DNA of 64,000 nt from Streptococcus mitis (GTDB taxonomy: Bacteria > Bacillota > Bacilli > Lactobacillales > Streptococcaceae), in assembly GCF_003943935.1 (NCBI RefSeq), contig NZ_RJOB01000004.1, positions 130,769 to 194,768 on the forward strand, given 5' to 3'. The notes beneath the pieces are model-generated. The model ran no database searches. It was not told the origin of the DNA and worked only from the letters and a program-made list of their open reading frames with translations. The position numbers were made by a program, and so were the translations under genes. Positions 18,250 to 27,120 of this stretch are shown here, piece after piece (position 1 is the first letter of the stretch; each line of letters opens with the position of its first letter).

Positions 18250-19662
18250 ATGGCTGAAGAAAGAGTAGAACCAAAACCAATTGACCTTGGTGAATATAAA
18301 TTTGGTTTCCATGATGATGTAGAGCCTGTCCTATCGACAGGAAAAGGATTGAATGAAGATGTCATTCGTGAACTATCAGCTGCAAAGGGAGAACCTGAGT
18401 GGATGTTAGAATTCCGTTTGAAGTCTTATGAAACCTTCAAAAAAATGCCTATGCAAACTTGGGGAGCAGACTTGTCAGAAATTGATTTTGATGACTTGAT
18501 CTACTACCAAAAACCATCTGATAAACCAGCCCGTTCATGGGATGATGTTCCTGAAAAAATCAAGGAAACCTTTGAACGAATTGGGATTCCGGAAGCTGAG
18601 CGTGCCTATCTAGCAGGTGCCTCTGCCCAGTATGAGTCAGAAGTGGTTTACCACAACATGAAGGAAGAGTTCCAGAAATTGGGGATTATCTTTACAGATA
18701 CAGATTCTGCCCTCAAGGAATATCCGGACTTGTTTAAACAATACTTTGCCAAGTTGGTACCGCCAACAGATAACAAGTTGGCTGCACTCAACTCAGCAGT
18801 ATGGTCTGGTGGAACCTTTATTTACGTACCAAAAGGGGTCAAGGTAGATATCCCACTTCAAACTTACTTCCGTATCAACAACGAAAATACAGGTCAGTTC
18901 GAACGTACCTTGATTATCGTTGATGAGGGAGCAAGCGTACACTACGTAGAAGGATGTACAGCGCCAACATATTCAAGCAACAGCTTGCACGCGGCCATTG
19001 TAGAAATCTTTGCTTTGGATGGAGCTTATATGCGTTATACAACCATCCAAAACTGGTCTGACAACGTTTATAACTTGGTAACAAAACGTGCCAAAGCCTT
19101 GAAAGATGCGACGGTTGAGTGGATTGATGGAAACTTGGGTGCCAAAACGACTATGAAATACCCATCTGTTTACCTAGATGGAGAAGGTGCGCGTGGAACC
19201 ATGCTTTCGATCGCCTTTGCCAATGCAGGGCAACACCAAGATACGGGTGCTAAGATGATCCACAACGCTCCACATACTAGCTCATCTATCGTGTCTAAAT
19301 CCATCGCTAAAGGCGGCGGAAAGGTTGACTACCGTGGACAAGTAACCTTTAACAAAAACTCTAAAAAATCTGTCTCTCATATCGAGTGTGATACCATTAT
19401 CATGGATGACTTGTCAGCATCAGATACCATTCCATTTAATGAAATTCACAACTCGCAAGTTGCTTTGGAGCACGAAGCCAAGGTATCTAAGATTTCAGAA
19501 GAACAATTGTATTACCTCATGAGTCGTGGTTTGTCAGAATCAGAGGCAACAGAGATGATTGTTATGGGATTTGTGGAGCCCTTCACAAAAGAACTTCCAA
19601 TGGAATACGCCGTTGAGCTGAATCGCTTGATTAGCTATGAAATGGAAGGGTCAGTTGGGTAA
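18250..19662 (+). CDS. sufB: Fe-S cluster assembly scaffold SufB
   Basis: A 470-aa scaffold on which the cluster is assembled with SufC and SufD. I use ATG 18250 (AAAGGATATT ribosome site) because [19 protein letters not shown] is the normal N-terminus; the frame extends upstream without support. Recognisable blocks are the N-terminal region [17 protein letters not shown], the beta-helix core with [20 protein letters not shown], and the C-terminal [20 protein letters not shown] with Cys and Glu residues used in assembly. It is the last suf gene; a hairpin about 90 nt downstream can end the operon. Confidence 0.96.
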   Translation: MAEERVEPKPIDLGEYKFGFHDDVEPVLSTGKGLNEDVIRELSAAKGEPEWMLEFRLKSYETFKKMPMQTWGADLSEIDFDDLIYYQKPSDKPARSWDDVPEKIKETFERIGIPEAERAYLAGASAQYESEVVYHNMKEEFQKLGIIFTDTDSALKEYPDLFKQYFAKLVPPTDNKLAALNSAVWSGGTFIYVPKGVKVDIPLQTYFRINNENTGQFERTLIIVDEGASVHYVEGCTAPTYSSNSLHAAIVEIFALDGAYMRYTTIQNWSDNVYNLVTKRAKALKDATVEWIDGNLGAKTTMKYPSVYLDGEGARGTMLSIAFANAGQHQDTGAKMIHNAPHTSSSIVSKSIAKGGGKVDYRGQVTFNKNSKKSVSHIECDTIIMDDLSASDTIPFNEIHNSQVALEHEAKVSKISEEQLYYLMSRGLSESEATEMIVMGFVEPFTKELPMEYAVELNRLISYEMEGSVG

Positions 19663-19749
19663 AATTTGATTCTAGGTTTACTCAAAATCAAGGACTTTGA
19701 AGATGAACTTGTAACAAAAAGAGACTGAGAAAAAATATTTTAAGAACAG

Positions 19750-19800
19750 AAAACGCATGATATCAGGTGCAGTTCAAAAAAACTTGATATTATGCGTTTT
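19750..19800 (+). terminator. Hairpin after sufB, likely terminator
   Basis: AAAACGCATGATATCA pairs with TTGATATTATGCGTTTT over an 18-nt loop; the 3' arm ends in TTTTATT. Confidence 0.7.
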
Positions 19801-19865
19801 ATTGTAGGAAGGTTTGTTGCGTTTTCTCATGAAATAGAGTTTTTCTAACCGATTTTGACTTTTAG

Positions 19866-19972
19866 TATACAATATATTGAAATAATATATAAACAAATCT
19901 ATTAGGAAGATAAATGAATTTCTAAAAATCTTTTAGTAGTCATAGTGCACTACTCTAGTTTCAATAAACTAC
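19866..19972. repeat. Small MITE, copy 3
   Basis: About 107 bp, ATTGAAATAATATATAAACAAA through to CACTACTCTAGTTTCAATAAACTACA, co-linear with the copy at 6164-6264 but more decayed. It lies between the suf operon and an IS1182 remnant. Confidence 0.55.
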
Positions 19973-20010
19973 ATTTTTGTGAGGACGAAGTAATACAATA
20001 TATAAAGTAG

Positions 20011-20345
20011 TCAGTTCAAGGCAGGATATAATGTTCAAGTTCCTACTAATGGCAAGTATGTTCTTTATTTTGATATTTTTCCTAATCCAACAGACATTCA
20101 CACTTTGAAGTTCTTCTTCCAAATCATTCAAACTTTAGCATGCTTCACACTGATTTCAATATATCGTGCTCGATGCAGGTTATGGTAGCGAATAAAACTA
20201 TGTTTTTATTTGTGAATGGTGAAAGATACTTCTTATTCCCTATACCATGTATCAGAAGGAATTGATTTAAAAGCATCAGACTAGCGCAGATAACCTAATG
20301 AATTGGGAATATCTTGAAAACAAAGATTAGTTTATAAGATTTGGA
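20011..20345 (+). pseudogene. IS1182-family transposase remnant
   Basis: Conceptual translation gives FKAGYNVQVPTNGKYVLYFD followed by IFPNPTDIHTLK. After a frameshift come IVLDAGYGSE, a stop, NYVFICEW, and IPYTMYQKEL, ending NWEYLENKD. These are the A-YN-Q-ATN, DAGYGSESNY and IPYTMY blocks of IS1182-family DDE transposases, broken by several stops and a large deletion. It covers only a central part; no element ends were found. Confidence 0.8.
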
Positions 20346-20378
20346 ACCGTTTTCTGTCATAATCTTTCAGGAAAGTAG

Positions 20379-20407
20379 TTGCTAAAAGATGTAAAAATTG
20401 ATAGAAT
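20379..20407 (+). promoter_or_regulatory. Promoter of the aquaporin gene
   Basis: TTGCTA at 20379-20384, 17-nt spacer, TAGAAT at 20402-20407. Confidence 0.6.
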
Positions 20408-20444
20408 AAGGATTGTCTAAAAAATTTTAAGGAGAATCTATCAA

Positions 20445-21350
20445 ATGGATTTCACATGGGCAATTAAATATGCCACTGAATTTTTGGCCACTGCTCTTTT
20501 GATCGTTCTTGGAAATGGTGCAGTTGCCAACGTTGAACTTAAAGGTACGAAAGGTCACCAAAGTGGCTGGATCGTTATCGCTGTTGGTTACGGTATGGGG
20601 GTTATGATTCCTGCCTTGATGTTTGGTAACGTATCTGGAAACCACATCAACCCAGCCTTCACTCTTGGACTTGCAGTCAGCGGTCTATTCCCTTGGGCAC
20701 AAGTTGCGCCTTATATCGTCGCACAAGTTTTGGGTGCTATTTTTGGCCAAGCCTTGGTTGTGGTAACACACCGCCCATACTACTTGAAAACTGAAAATCC
20801 AAACAACATCTTGGGTACTTTCTCAACAATTTCAAGTTTGGATAATGGTTCAAAAGAATCACGCTTTGCAGCAACTGTTAATGGTTTTGTAAACGAGTTT
20901 GTTGGTTCATTTGTCCTTTTCTTTGCAGCGCTTGGTTTAACTAAACACTTCTTTGGTGCTGAACTAGTGTCAAAAGCGCAAGCGGCTATCAATTCTCAAG
21001 TTGCTCAAGCAACTACTCAAGGTCAAACAATTCCTCAAGAACAAGTAACAGCAGCACTTGAACAAGCTAAAGAACAAGTAGCTCCATTTATGACATCAGG
21101 TCTTGGAATTGCTCATTTGGCACTTGGTTTCCTCGTTATGGCCTTGGTAACATCACTTGGTGGACCTACAGGACCTGCCTTGAATCCAGCCCGTGACTTT
21201 GGTCCACGTCTCCTTCATGCTTTCCTTCCAAAATCAGTTCTTGGTGAGCACAAAGGTGATTCAAAATGGTGGTATTCTTGGGTACCAGTAGTAGCACCTA
21301 TCGCAGCAGCAATTGCAGCAGTAGCTGTTTTCAAATTCCTTTACCTATAA
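20445..21350 (+). CDS. MIP-family channel (aquaporin / glycerol facilitator)
   Basis: A 301-aa channel protein with six predicted membrane helices and the two half-helix NPA signatures: GNHINPAFTLG near residue 66 and ALNPARDFGPR near 245. The loop between them has an extra hydrophilic insertion of about 40 residues (AQAAINSQVAQATTQ...), which makes it longer than E. coli GlpF. The small residues around the arginine after the second NPA fit a facilitator that passes water and small neutral solutes; whether it prefers glycerol, water or peroxide cannot be read by eye. It is monocistronic, with its own promoter and terminator, and is flanked on both sides by decayed insertion sequences. Confidence 0.92.
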   Translation: MDFTWAIKYATEFLATALLIVLGNGAVANVELKGTKGHQSGWIVIAVGYGMGVMIPALMFGNVSGNHINPAFTLGLAVSGLFPWAQVAPYIVAQVLGAIFGQALVVVTHRPYYLKTENPNNILGTFSTISSLDNGSKESRFAATVNGFVNEFVGSFVLFFAALGLTKHFFGAELVSKAQAAINSQVAQATTQGQTIPQEQVTAALEQAKEQVAPFMTSGLGIAHLALGFLVMALVTSLGGPTGPALNPARDFGPRLLHAFLPKSVLGEHKGDSKWWYSWVPVVAPIAAAIAAVAVFKFLYL

Positions 21351-21400
21351 GAAATTGAGTTCTTTATCCATTGTAATGGATTGAAGCAAAGATAATATCT

Positions 21401-21431
21401 AGAAAGGGCAAATTTTGTCCTTTCTTTTTTT
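21401..21431 (+). terminator. Terminator after the aquaporin gene
   Basis: AGAAAGGGCAAAT pairs with TTTTGTCCTTTCT (one G-U), followed by a seven-T run. Confidence 0.85.
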
Positions 21432-21960
21432 GATATTGCGAATTGTGAAAGTCTGTTTTTTGCAGTTGTCAAAGTTTCGAAAATCAAAGGTATTGCATTG
21501 GATAAGATTATTATTCTCTCCTAACTTTACGTTGGAATAAGGTAATTGAAGAGGGAGTAGATGCTTTCTTTATTAAGATTCTAAAAAGTCTAAAAGCGAG
21601 GATTAGCTAGCTCTAGATTCTTCTCAATGAGTACGCAAAACCTTACTCTAAAAGTAAAAATGTAGAATATTATAGTGGTGCTTTAATTCTTATTAGCAAC
21701 TCAAGAGTGTCTCTATAATCTCTTTAGTAGTTAAGCACATACGAAAAGTCGGCGATACAATAGTTCGCTACTATGCTGTTAGTAGGGGTTGATGACCATG
21801 TACTAATGAAATATTTGATTAAATTGCTTCATGGTTTGGCATGATTTACAATTCGCCTTAAGTATTGAAGTAGAACAATTTGGTGGACTGTTTTAGCCGG
21901 AATTTAGGAGTATAATAACAAATGGTAAAAAAGATTAAGAATGATTTTATCGTCTAGGGC
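21432..21960. other. Gene-free stretch, probably decayed mobile DNA
   Basis: About 530 bp without a sustained open frame. Short frames such as AVVKVSKIKGIALDK and EEGVDAFFIKILKSLK on the plus strand look like broken coding sequence, but I could not assign a family. It lies between the aquaporin terminator and an ISL3 remnant. Confidence 0.4.
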
Positions 21961-22091
21961 TTAGTATGAGAAAAAAGTTTTCAATATCAAGCAGTTGTGA
22001 TAAAATGTAATTGTTCCATAGGATTCTTTCTAATGATGGCTTGGTCGCTTTTCACTATAGATTTTATGGGACTTTTTTCTACATCAAAATA
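21961..22091 (-). pseudogene. ISL3-family (IS1167-like) transposase 5' remnant
   Basis: On the minus strand the ATG at 22019 opens MEQLHFIT, then a one-base slip, then LLDIEN. This resembles the start of IS1167-type transposases (MEQLHFITKLLDIKD). The untranslated lead sequence to the right also looks like the left part of such an element. Nothing of the catalytic domain remains. Confidence 0.65.
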
Positions 22092-22147
22092 GGCTCCATA
22101 ATATCTATAAGGGATTTACCCACTATAAATATTATAGAGCCTTTTTT
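22092..22147. terminator. Large hairpin at the ISL3 end, possible bidirectional terminator
   Basis: GGCTCCATAATATCTATA and TATAAATATTATAGAGCC form a long near-perfect stem, with six T residues on the plus side and TATTTTG on the minus side. It lies directly after the ebfC stop codon. Confidence 0.6.
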
Positions 22148-22148
22148 A

Positions 22149-22448
22149 TCAGAATGGCAATTTCCCTGCGAAAGCACCTAATTTTTTCTTAGTCGTTTCA
22201 TCGATTTGTTCAAGAGCAGAGTTGATAGCTTGAACAGTCATATCTGAAAGTGTTTCAAGGTCTTCTGGGTCAACGACGGCTGGATTGAAGTCAATGCTGA
22301 CAACTTTCTTATCGCCAGTTAAGGTCGCTTGGACAAGATCTTGAGCAGATTTGCCAACAAATTGCATAGCAGCAAGTTCTGCTTGGCTTTGTTCCATTTG
22401 TTTTTGAAGTTTCTGTGCTTGACGCATCATATTTTGCATGTTCATCAT
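22149..22448 (-). CDS. YbaB/EbfC family nucleoid-associated protein
   Basis: A 99-aa dimeric DNA-binding protein of the YbaB/EbfC family, usually next to recR or dnaX but here separate. The N-terminal helix is Met/Gln-rich ([17 protein letters not shown]). It is followed by the beta region [18 protein letters not shown] and a C-terminal helix [18 protein letters not shown]. It is expected to coat DNA and influence chromosome organisation. The start has three candidate Met codons close together; the ORF's first (22448) has an AAAAGGAAAC ribosome site. It is divergent from the efe operon, sharing the intergenic regulatory region. Confidence 0.92.
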
Positions 22449-22540
22449 GGTGATTTACTGTTTCCTTTTATCTTATTTTCTTTCCTATTTTATCAATTTT
22501 AAGGTTAAAAGTCTAATATTAGTTTAAATTTAAAACATTA

Positions 22541-22555
22541 AATTGTCTGAAAATT
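22541..22555. promoter_or_regulatory. CodY-like box before the efe operon
   Basis: AATTGTCTGAAAATT matches AATTTTCWGAAAATT at 14 of 15 positions and ends 2 nt before the -35 element. Confidence 0.7.
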
Positions 22556-22557
22556 TA

Positions 22558-22586
22558 TTGAAAAATGAGTGAAAACATGGTATAAT
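22558..22586 (+). promoter_or_regulatory. efe operon promoter
   Basis: TTGAAA at 22558-22563, 17-nt spacer, TATAAT at 22581-22586 with TGG extension. Confidence 0.8.
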
Positions 22587-22601
22587 GAAACGTAAAATTA
22601 A

Positions 22602-22616
22602 TTCAGGTTTCCTGAA
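22602..22616. promoter_or_regulatory. Inverted repeat in the efeM 5' leader
   Basis: TTCAGGTTTCCTGAA is a perfect 6-bp inverted repeat with a 3-nt centre, located 15 nt after the -10, near the start of the transcript and before the TAGGAG ribosome site. It could be an operator for an unidentified regulator. Confidence 0.4.
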
Positions 22617-22632
22617 CTAATAGGAGTAAACA

Positions 22633-23505
22633 ATGAAAAAACTAGGTTTTGTCCTTTTATCTTCAGCCTTGCTATTGACAGCATGTGCAGTCCGTTTTGA
22701 AAAATCAACAGAGACAAATAATTCCTCTAAGGTGACAGCCTTGTCTGAAGATAAGCAAAAAATGCTTGATAAGGCCACTGCTGACTATAAGACTTTTGTT
22801 CAAGAGCAAATTGATAAACTGTTGACAGATACGGAAGGCTTTGTCAAACTGTTGAAAGAAGGTAAGTTAGAAGAAGCCAAAAAGGTTTATCCATTGATTC
22901 GTATGTCCTATGAGCGTTCAGAACCGATTGCCGAGAGTTTTGGTGAGTCAGATGTCAAGATTGACTTCCGTTTGGCAGACTACATGGATGAAAACAAGAC
23001 AGAAGAAGGCTGGTCAGGCTTCCACCGTATCGAGCGTATCCTTTGGGAAGACAATACAACTAAAGGAACTGAAAGCTATGGCGATCAGTTGGTCAATGAT
23101 ATCAAGGAATTGAAAGCCAAGATTGCAACTGTAGATGTGGACTACAAGGTTATGTTGACTGGAGCAGTTGACTTGCTTAACGAAGTTGCAACAAGCAAGA
23201 TTACAGGTGAAGAGGAAATTTATTCTCATACAGACTTGTATGACTTCCGTGCCAATATTGAGGGAGCTGAGAAGATTTTCCAACTCTTTAAACCTTTACT
23301 TGAAAAATCAGACGCTAACCTAGTTAAAGAATTGGAAGCAGATTTCAAGTCTGTTAATAGCTTGTTGGACAAACACATGACAGATAAGGAACACTACAAA
23401 CTCTATACTGATTTGACAAAAGAAGATACCAAAGAATTGTCAGAAGCTGTGACAAAACTTGGTGAACCTCTATCACAAATGGGTAAATTTCTTAGTGGAG
23501 AATAA
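22633..23505 (+). CDS. efeM: Iron uptake lipoprotein EfeM (imelysin/M75 family)
   Basis: A 290-aa extracytoplasmic lipoprotein that binds iron for the EfeU permease. The signal peptide ends in a lipobox (LLTACAV), so it is anchored at Cys18. The M75/imelysin domain follows, with the GxHxxE metal motif in WSGFHRIERILWEDN near residue 130. It lacks the cupredoxin domain of E. coli EfeO, hence EfeM. It is the first gene of efeM-efeB-efeU-tatC-tatA with short gaps or overlaps throughout. A promoter with a CodY-like box lies upstream, so nutritional control is likely. Confidence 0.92.
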   Translation: MKKLGFVLLSSALLLTACAVRFEKSTETNNSSKVTALSEDKQKMLDKATADYKTFVQEQIDKLLTDTEGFVKLLKEGKLEEAKKVYPLIRMSYERSEPIAESFGESDVKIDFRLADYMDENKTEEGWSGFHRIERILWEDNTTKGTESYGDQLVNDIKELKAKIATVDVDYKVMLTGAVDLLNEVATSKITGEEEIYSHTDLYDFRANIEGAEKIFQLFKPLLEKSDANLVKELEADFKSVNSLLDKHMTDKEHYKLYTDLTKEDTKELSEAVTKLGEPLSQMGKFLSGE

Positions 23506-23510
23506 GAGTC

Positions 23511-24725
23511 ATGACTGAAAAAGACGAAAAGTTTTTTGAAAAGAAAATGGACCGTCGAGAATTTCTAAAAAAAGCAGGGATTGGAGGGGCTGGTTTAGCG
23601 CTAGGGCTCTCTGGTGCTTCTGCTTTTTTCGCACCTAAGCTAGGAACTCAGGAAAAAATCTCGTACGGAAATGAAAAAATTGCTTTTTATGGCAAGCATC
23701 AAGCAGGGATTAGTACGCCCATGCAAAAAAATATCTATTTTGTTGTCTTGGACTTGCATACGACGGATAAGGATAAGATTATTCAGTTGTTCAAGGATTG
23801 GACGGATTATAGTGCCAAGTTGGTCGAGGGGGAATTGGTCAAAAAAGATGGCCAGAATGCTCTCTTGCCTCCGAGCGATACTGGTGAAACAGTCGGGCTC
23901 AATCCTCATCGTTTGACGCTAACTTTTGGTGTTTCTGCGAGTTTCTTGAAAAAGATGAACTTGGAAAACAAGCGTCCACAAGTGTTCAGGGATTTACCGC
24001 CTTTTCCTAAAGAGCAATTGCGTGAAAAATATACTGGTGGAGATATTGTGATTCAGGCTTGTGCAGATGATGAGCAGGTTGCCTTTCATGCTATTCGCAA
24101 TCTTATCCGTAAGGGCAGAAATGCGGTGACCCTTCGTTGGAGTCAGTCTGGATTTGCAGCTATTGGGGATAGAATGGAGACTCCGCGTAACCTCTTTGGT
24201 TTTAAAGATGGGACAGCAAATCCAACCAAGGAGCAAGACTTTGATCGTGTTATCTGGGCTGATAGTAAGGACTGGATGGAAAATGGATCTTACATGGCGG
24301 TTCGTCGGATTCAGATGTTTTTAGAGACCTGGGATCGCACCAGTCTTGAAGAACAAGAAAATACCTTTGGTCGTTACAAGGAAAGTGGTGCCCCCTTTGG
24401 TAAGAAAAATGAGTTTGATGAAGTGGATTTGAGTCTTTTACCTGATGATTCGCATGTCCGTTTGGCTAAGGAAGTGGAGAAACCACTTTTACGTCGTTCT
24501 TACTCTTACTCAGATGGTATTGATGAAAAAACTGGCCAGTTTGATACAGGCTTGCTCTTCATTTCTTTCCAGAAGGATCCTGATAACTTTGTCAAGGTTC
24601 AAACCAATCTAGGTGCTACAGATAAGATGAATGAATACATCACTCACATCGGTAGTGGACTCTTTGCTTGCTTTGGTGGTGTGGAGAAAGGAGGCTACAT
24701 TGGTCAGAAATTATTGGAAGGTTAG
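23511..24725 (+). CDS. efeB: Dyp-type peroxidase EfeB with Tat signal
   Basis: A 404-aa haem peroxidase that is exported folded. The N-terminus has a twin-arginine signal, MDRREFLKKAGIGGAG, followed by a hydrophobic stretch and AFFAPK near residue 45. The Dyp core is shown by GFKDGTANP (the GxxDG distal motif with the catalytic Asp) and the proximal His region VRRIQMFLETWDR. In the Efe system EfeB helps mobilise ferrous or haem iron at the surface. The Tat signal explains why tatC and tatA are in the same operon. It begins 5 nt after efeM (TGACTG spacing) and its 3' end overlaps efeU by 26 nt. Confidence 0.93.
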   Translation: MTEKDEKFFEKKMDRREFLKKAGIGGAGLALGLSGASAFFAPKLGTQEKISYGNEKIAFYGKHQAGISTPMQKNIYFVVLDLHTTDKDKIIQLFKDWTDYSAKLVEGELVKKDGQNALLPPSDTGETVGLNPHRLTLTFGVSASFLKKMNLENKRPQVFRDLPPFPKEQLREKYTGGDIVIQACADDEQVAFHAIRNLIRKGRNAVTLRWSQSGFAAIGDRMETPRNLFGFKDGTANPTKEQDFDRVIWADSKDWMENGSYMAVRRIQMFLETWDRTSLEEQENTFGRYKESGAPFGKKNEFDEVDLSLLPDDSHVRLAKEVEKPLLRRSYSYSDGIDEKTGQFDTGLLFISFQKDPDNFVKVQTNLGATDKMNEYITHIGSGLFACFGGVEKGGYIGQKLLEG

Positions 24726-26388
24726 AAGCTGGTTGCTAGTTTTAGCTTTGTTATTTTTAATCTTTTCTCCAGTAGGGGCCCAAGAAAGTCTGAGTTCTTA
24801 CTTTGTGAAAATCACAGATGCTTCTAAAGCAGTCAAAAATGGCAATCAGTCTGAGGCCCAGAAACTCGTTACAGAGATGGCATCAGATTTCGAGAGAATA
24901 GAAGACGGCAATTCAGAGGCTGGTAAAGTCGTCAAGGAAAAGTTAGCACAATCAGGAGAGATTACTGAAGACAAACTCACCCAACTTTCTTCAGCTTTAT
25001 TAGCCTTTGAAAAAGAACAAAATCCTGTTAACTTAGATGCGGAAAAGGAAAAATTGGTCAACCGTCTAAGTCCTCGTTTTGAAGCCTTGGAACAGGCCAT
25101 TGCTTTCAAAGATTTGGAAAAGGTTCGTGAAGCTTTTAAGAAAATGAATTCCACTTGGACCATCAATGAAAGTGTGGTTCGTGACAATAGTACGGCCCAT
25201 TATGGACGTGTTGAGACAGCTATCTCCTTCTTGCGAAGTAGTATGGAAACCGAGCCTACAGATTTTAACTCAATCCAGACTTCCTTTGAGGATCTAAAAA
25301 AGGCTATTGATGATTTTGTAAGCGGAAAAGAAGTCGCAGCAACATCTTCTGATTTAAGTCTTAAAGATGGTATTGCCCTTTTGAAAAAGGCTCTAGAACA
25401 ATTCCAAGCTGGCGACCAATCATCAGGAGCAGCCAGTATGAAGGAATTTATTACTATCTGGCCAACAATTGAAGGTTCTGTTAGCACGACCAATCCTTCC
25501 CTCTATACTCGAGTGGAAAGCGAAAGCCCTGTGATTATGGTCAAGGGAAGTGAGAAGGATTACCAAGAAAAATTAGAAAAACTGATTGCAGATTTATCAC
25601 AAATTGATACTAGCGCACGTTACAATGCTTTTGATGCTATGCTGATTCTCCTGAGAGAAGGGGTAGAGGCTCTCTTAATTGTTATGGCCTTGGTAACAAC
25701 CTTGAAAGCAGCCAAGATGCGTAAAGGGCTCAAGTGGGTTTATGGTGGTGCTATAACTGGAATCATGGCCAGTCTGGTCATTGCTTTCATCCTGCAAATT
25801 GCCTTTCCAGCAGTAACATCAGGCTCAAATCGTGAAATCATCGAAGGAGCAGTGGGAATTTTTGCAGTTGCTATGATGATTTTGATTGGAATCTGGCTCC
25901 ACAGCAAATCCTCAGTCAAAAAATGGAATGCTTTTATGGAGTCGCAAATGGAGACAGTGACCAAAACAGGTTCCTTCATTTCCATGCTTGCCCTTAGTTT
26001 CCTAGCTGTTTTCCGTGAGGGAGCAGAAACCATTCTCTTTTATGTCGGAATTTTACCAAGAATTTCCAGCTTTGAATTTGTCTTGGGCATTTCACTTGCC
26101 TTGATGGTTCTGGTAATTATTGCCCTTGTGATGAACAAGGCCAGTCAGTTCTTCTTACCTCATAAGGTCTTCTTTATCCTAACTTGGATGATTTATGCTT
26201 TGGCTTTCAAGATGCTGGGAGTTAGTATCCATGCTCTTCAGTTGACCAATATGACACCAAATCACTTGCTGACAGGATTTCCAACTATCGACCTGCTTGG
26301 AATTTACCCAAGTTGGGAAGGCTTGGCCAGTCAACTAATATTTGTTGTTATTGTCTTGATTGTCACTTTCAGACAGGGTGAAGAATAG
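24700..26388 (+). CDS. efeU: Ferrous iron permease EfeU/FTR1 with N-terminal extracytoplasmic domain
   Basis: I place the start at TTG 24700, where AAAGGAGG ends 5 nt upstream; the in-frame ATG at 24631 has no ribosome site and lies deep in efeB. The 562-aa product begins with a signal sequence (SWLLVLALLFLIFSPVGAQ), then an extracytoplasmic helical domain (about residues 30-300). The FTR1 permease domain follows, with two REGxE motifs, LREGVEALLIV and FREGAETILFY, which bind iron. There are about seven membrane helices. It overlaps efeB by 26 nt and is directly followed by tatC (0-nt gap). This long form is known in Gram-positive Efe systems. Confidence 0.9.
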   Translation: MVRNYWKVRSWLLVLALLFLIFSPVGAQESLSSYFVKITDASKAVKNGNQSEAQKLVTEMASDFERIEDGNSEAGKVVKEKLAQSGEITEDKLTQLSSALLAFEKEQNPVNLDAEKEKLVNRLSPRFEALEQAIAFKDLEKVREAFKKMNSTWTINESVVRDNSTAHYGRVETAISFLRSSMETEPTDFNSIQTSFEDLKKAIDDFVSGKEVAATSSDLSLKDGIALLKKALEQFQAGDQSSGAASMKEFITIWPTIEGSVSTTNPSLYTRVESESPVIMVKGSEKDYQEKLEKLIADLSQIDTSARYNAFDAMLILLREGVEALLIVMALVTTLKAAKMRKGLKWVYGGAITGIMASLVIAFILQIAFPAVTSGSNREIIEGAVGIFAVAMMILIGIWLHSKSSVKKWNAFMESQMETVTKTGSFISMLALSFLAVFREGAETILFYVGILPRISSFEFVLGISLALMVLVIIALVMNKASQFFLPHKVFFILTWMIYALAFKMLGVSIHALQLTNMTPNHLLTGFPTIDLLGIYPSWEGLASQLIFVVIVLIVTFRQGEE

Positions 26389-27120
26389 ATGGATAGAAAA
26401 GAATTGACAATCGTTGAACATCTGGTAGAATTTAGAAAGAGATTATTGGCAGTGGTCATTTGTTTCTTTTTGGTTTTCTGTGTTTCTCTGCTTTTTGCAG
26501 ACCAGATTTACCAGTATGTGACCCAAGCTTTTCAGCAAAAGTTGATTGTTTTAGGCCCTAATGATATTTTATGGATTTACATACGTTTGGCTAGTCTGAT
26601 GGCCTTTACCATCACCTTGCCTTACACGGTGTATCATATTTGGTCTTTCATCAAACCCGGTTTGAAGAAGGAAGAAGCTAGAGCTGTCTTTGCCTATATT
26701 CCGGCTAGTTTCCTTTGTTTTCTAGTTGGATTGGCTTTTGGTTTTTATTTTGTAACACCAGCCTTACTTCAGGTTTTATTAGGGTTGGGAGAAGGTCTAT
26801 TTGAAACGCAGTTAACAGCTCAAAATTATCTGTCCTTTGTTTTTCAAACGACCTTGCCCTTGGCTCTGATTTTTGAATTGCCGGTTATCATTGCCTTTTT
26901 GACGTCGATTGGACTCATTGGGCCAGAATTATTGATTGCTTATCGCCGATATGCTTATTTTATCTTATTGGTACTCGCAGTCATCTTGACACCAGCTGAC
27001 TTTGTTAGTGATTTGGCAATGACTGCCCCCTTGATATTACTCTATGAATTAAGTATTGCCATCAGCAAATACATTATGAAATGCAAGCAGAAAGGAGAGA
27101 AAAATGGGAATCTTACGTGA
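26389..27120 (+). CDS. tatC: Twin-arginine translocase subunit TatC
   Basis: A 243-aa membrane protein with six helices that recognises twin-arginine signals and forms the translocon with TatA. The start EHLVEFRKRLLAVVICFF and the conserved LPYTVYHIWSFIKPGLKKEE region, containing the signal-binding loop, are typical. It starts one base after the efeU stop codon and ends 17 nt inside tatA. Since mitis-group streptococci often lack Tat, its place here suggests it serves EfeB. The operon order permease-tatC-tatA supports that but does not prove exclusivity. Confidence 0.95.
   Translation: MDRKELTIVEHLVEFRKRLLAVVICFFLVFCVSLLFADQIYQYVTQAFQQKLIVLGPNDILWIYIRLASLMAFTITLPYTVYHIWSFIKPGLKKEEARAVFAYIPASFLCFLVGLAFGFYFVTPALLQVLLGLGEGLFETQLTAQNYLSFVFQTTLPLALIFELPVIIAFLTSIGLIGPELLIAYRRYAYFILLVLAVILTPADFVSDLAMTAPLILLYELSIAISKYIMKCKQKGEKNGNLT

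Noticed and set aside
21376..21405. Fourth MITE copy (TAATGGATTGAAGCAAAGATAATATC)
   Set aside because: Only the end is similar; the interior does not align and the segment belongs to the aquaporin terminator region.
24631..24699. Upstream ATG for efeU
   Set aside because: No ribosome site there and 95 nt inside efeB; TTG 24700 has a near-perfect site.
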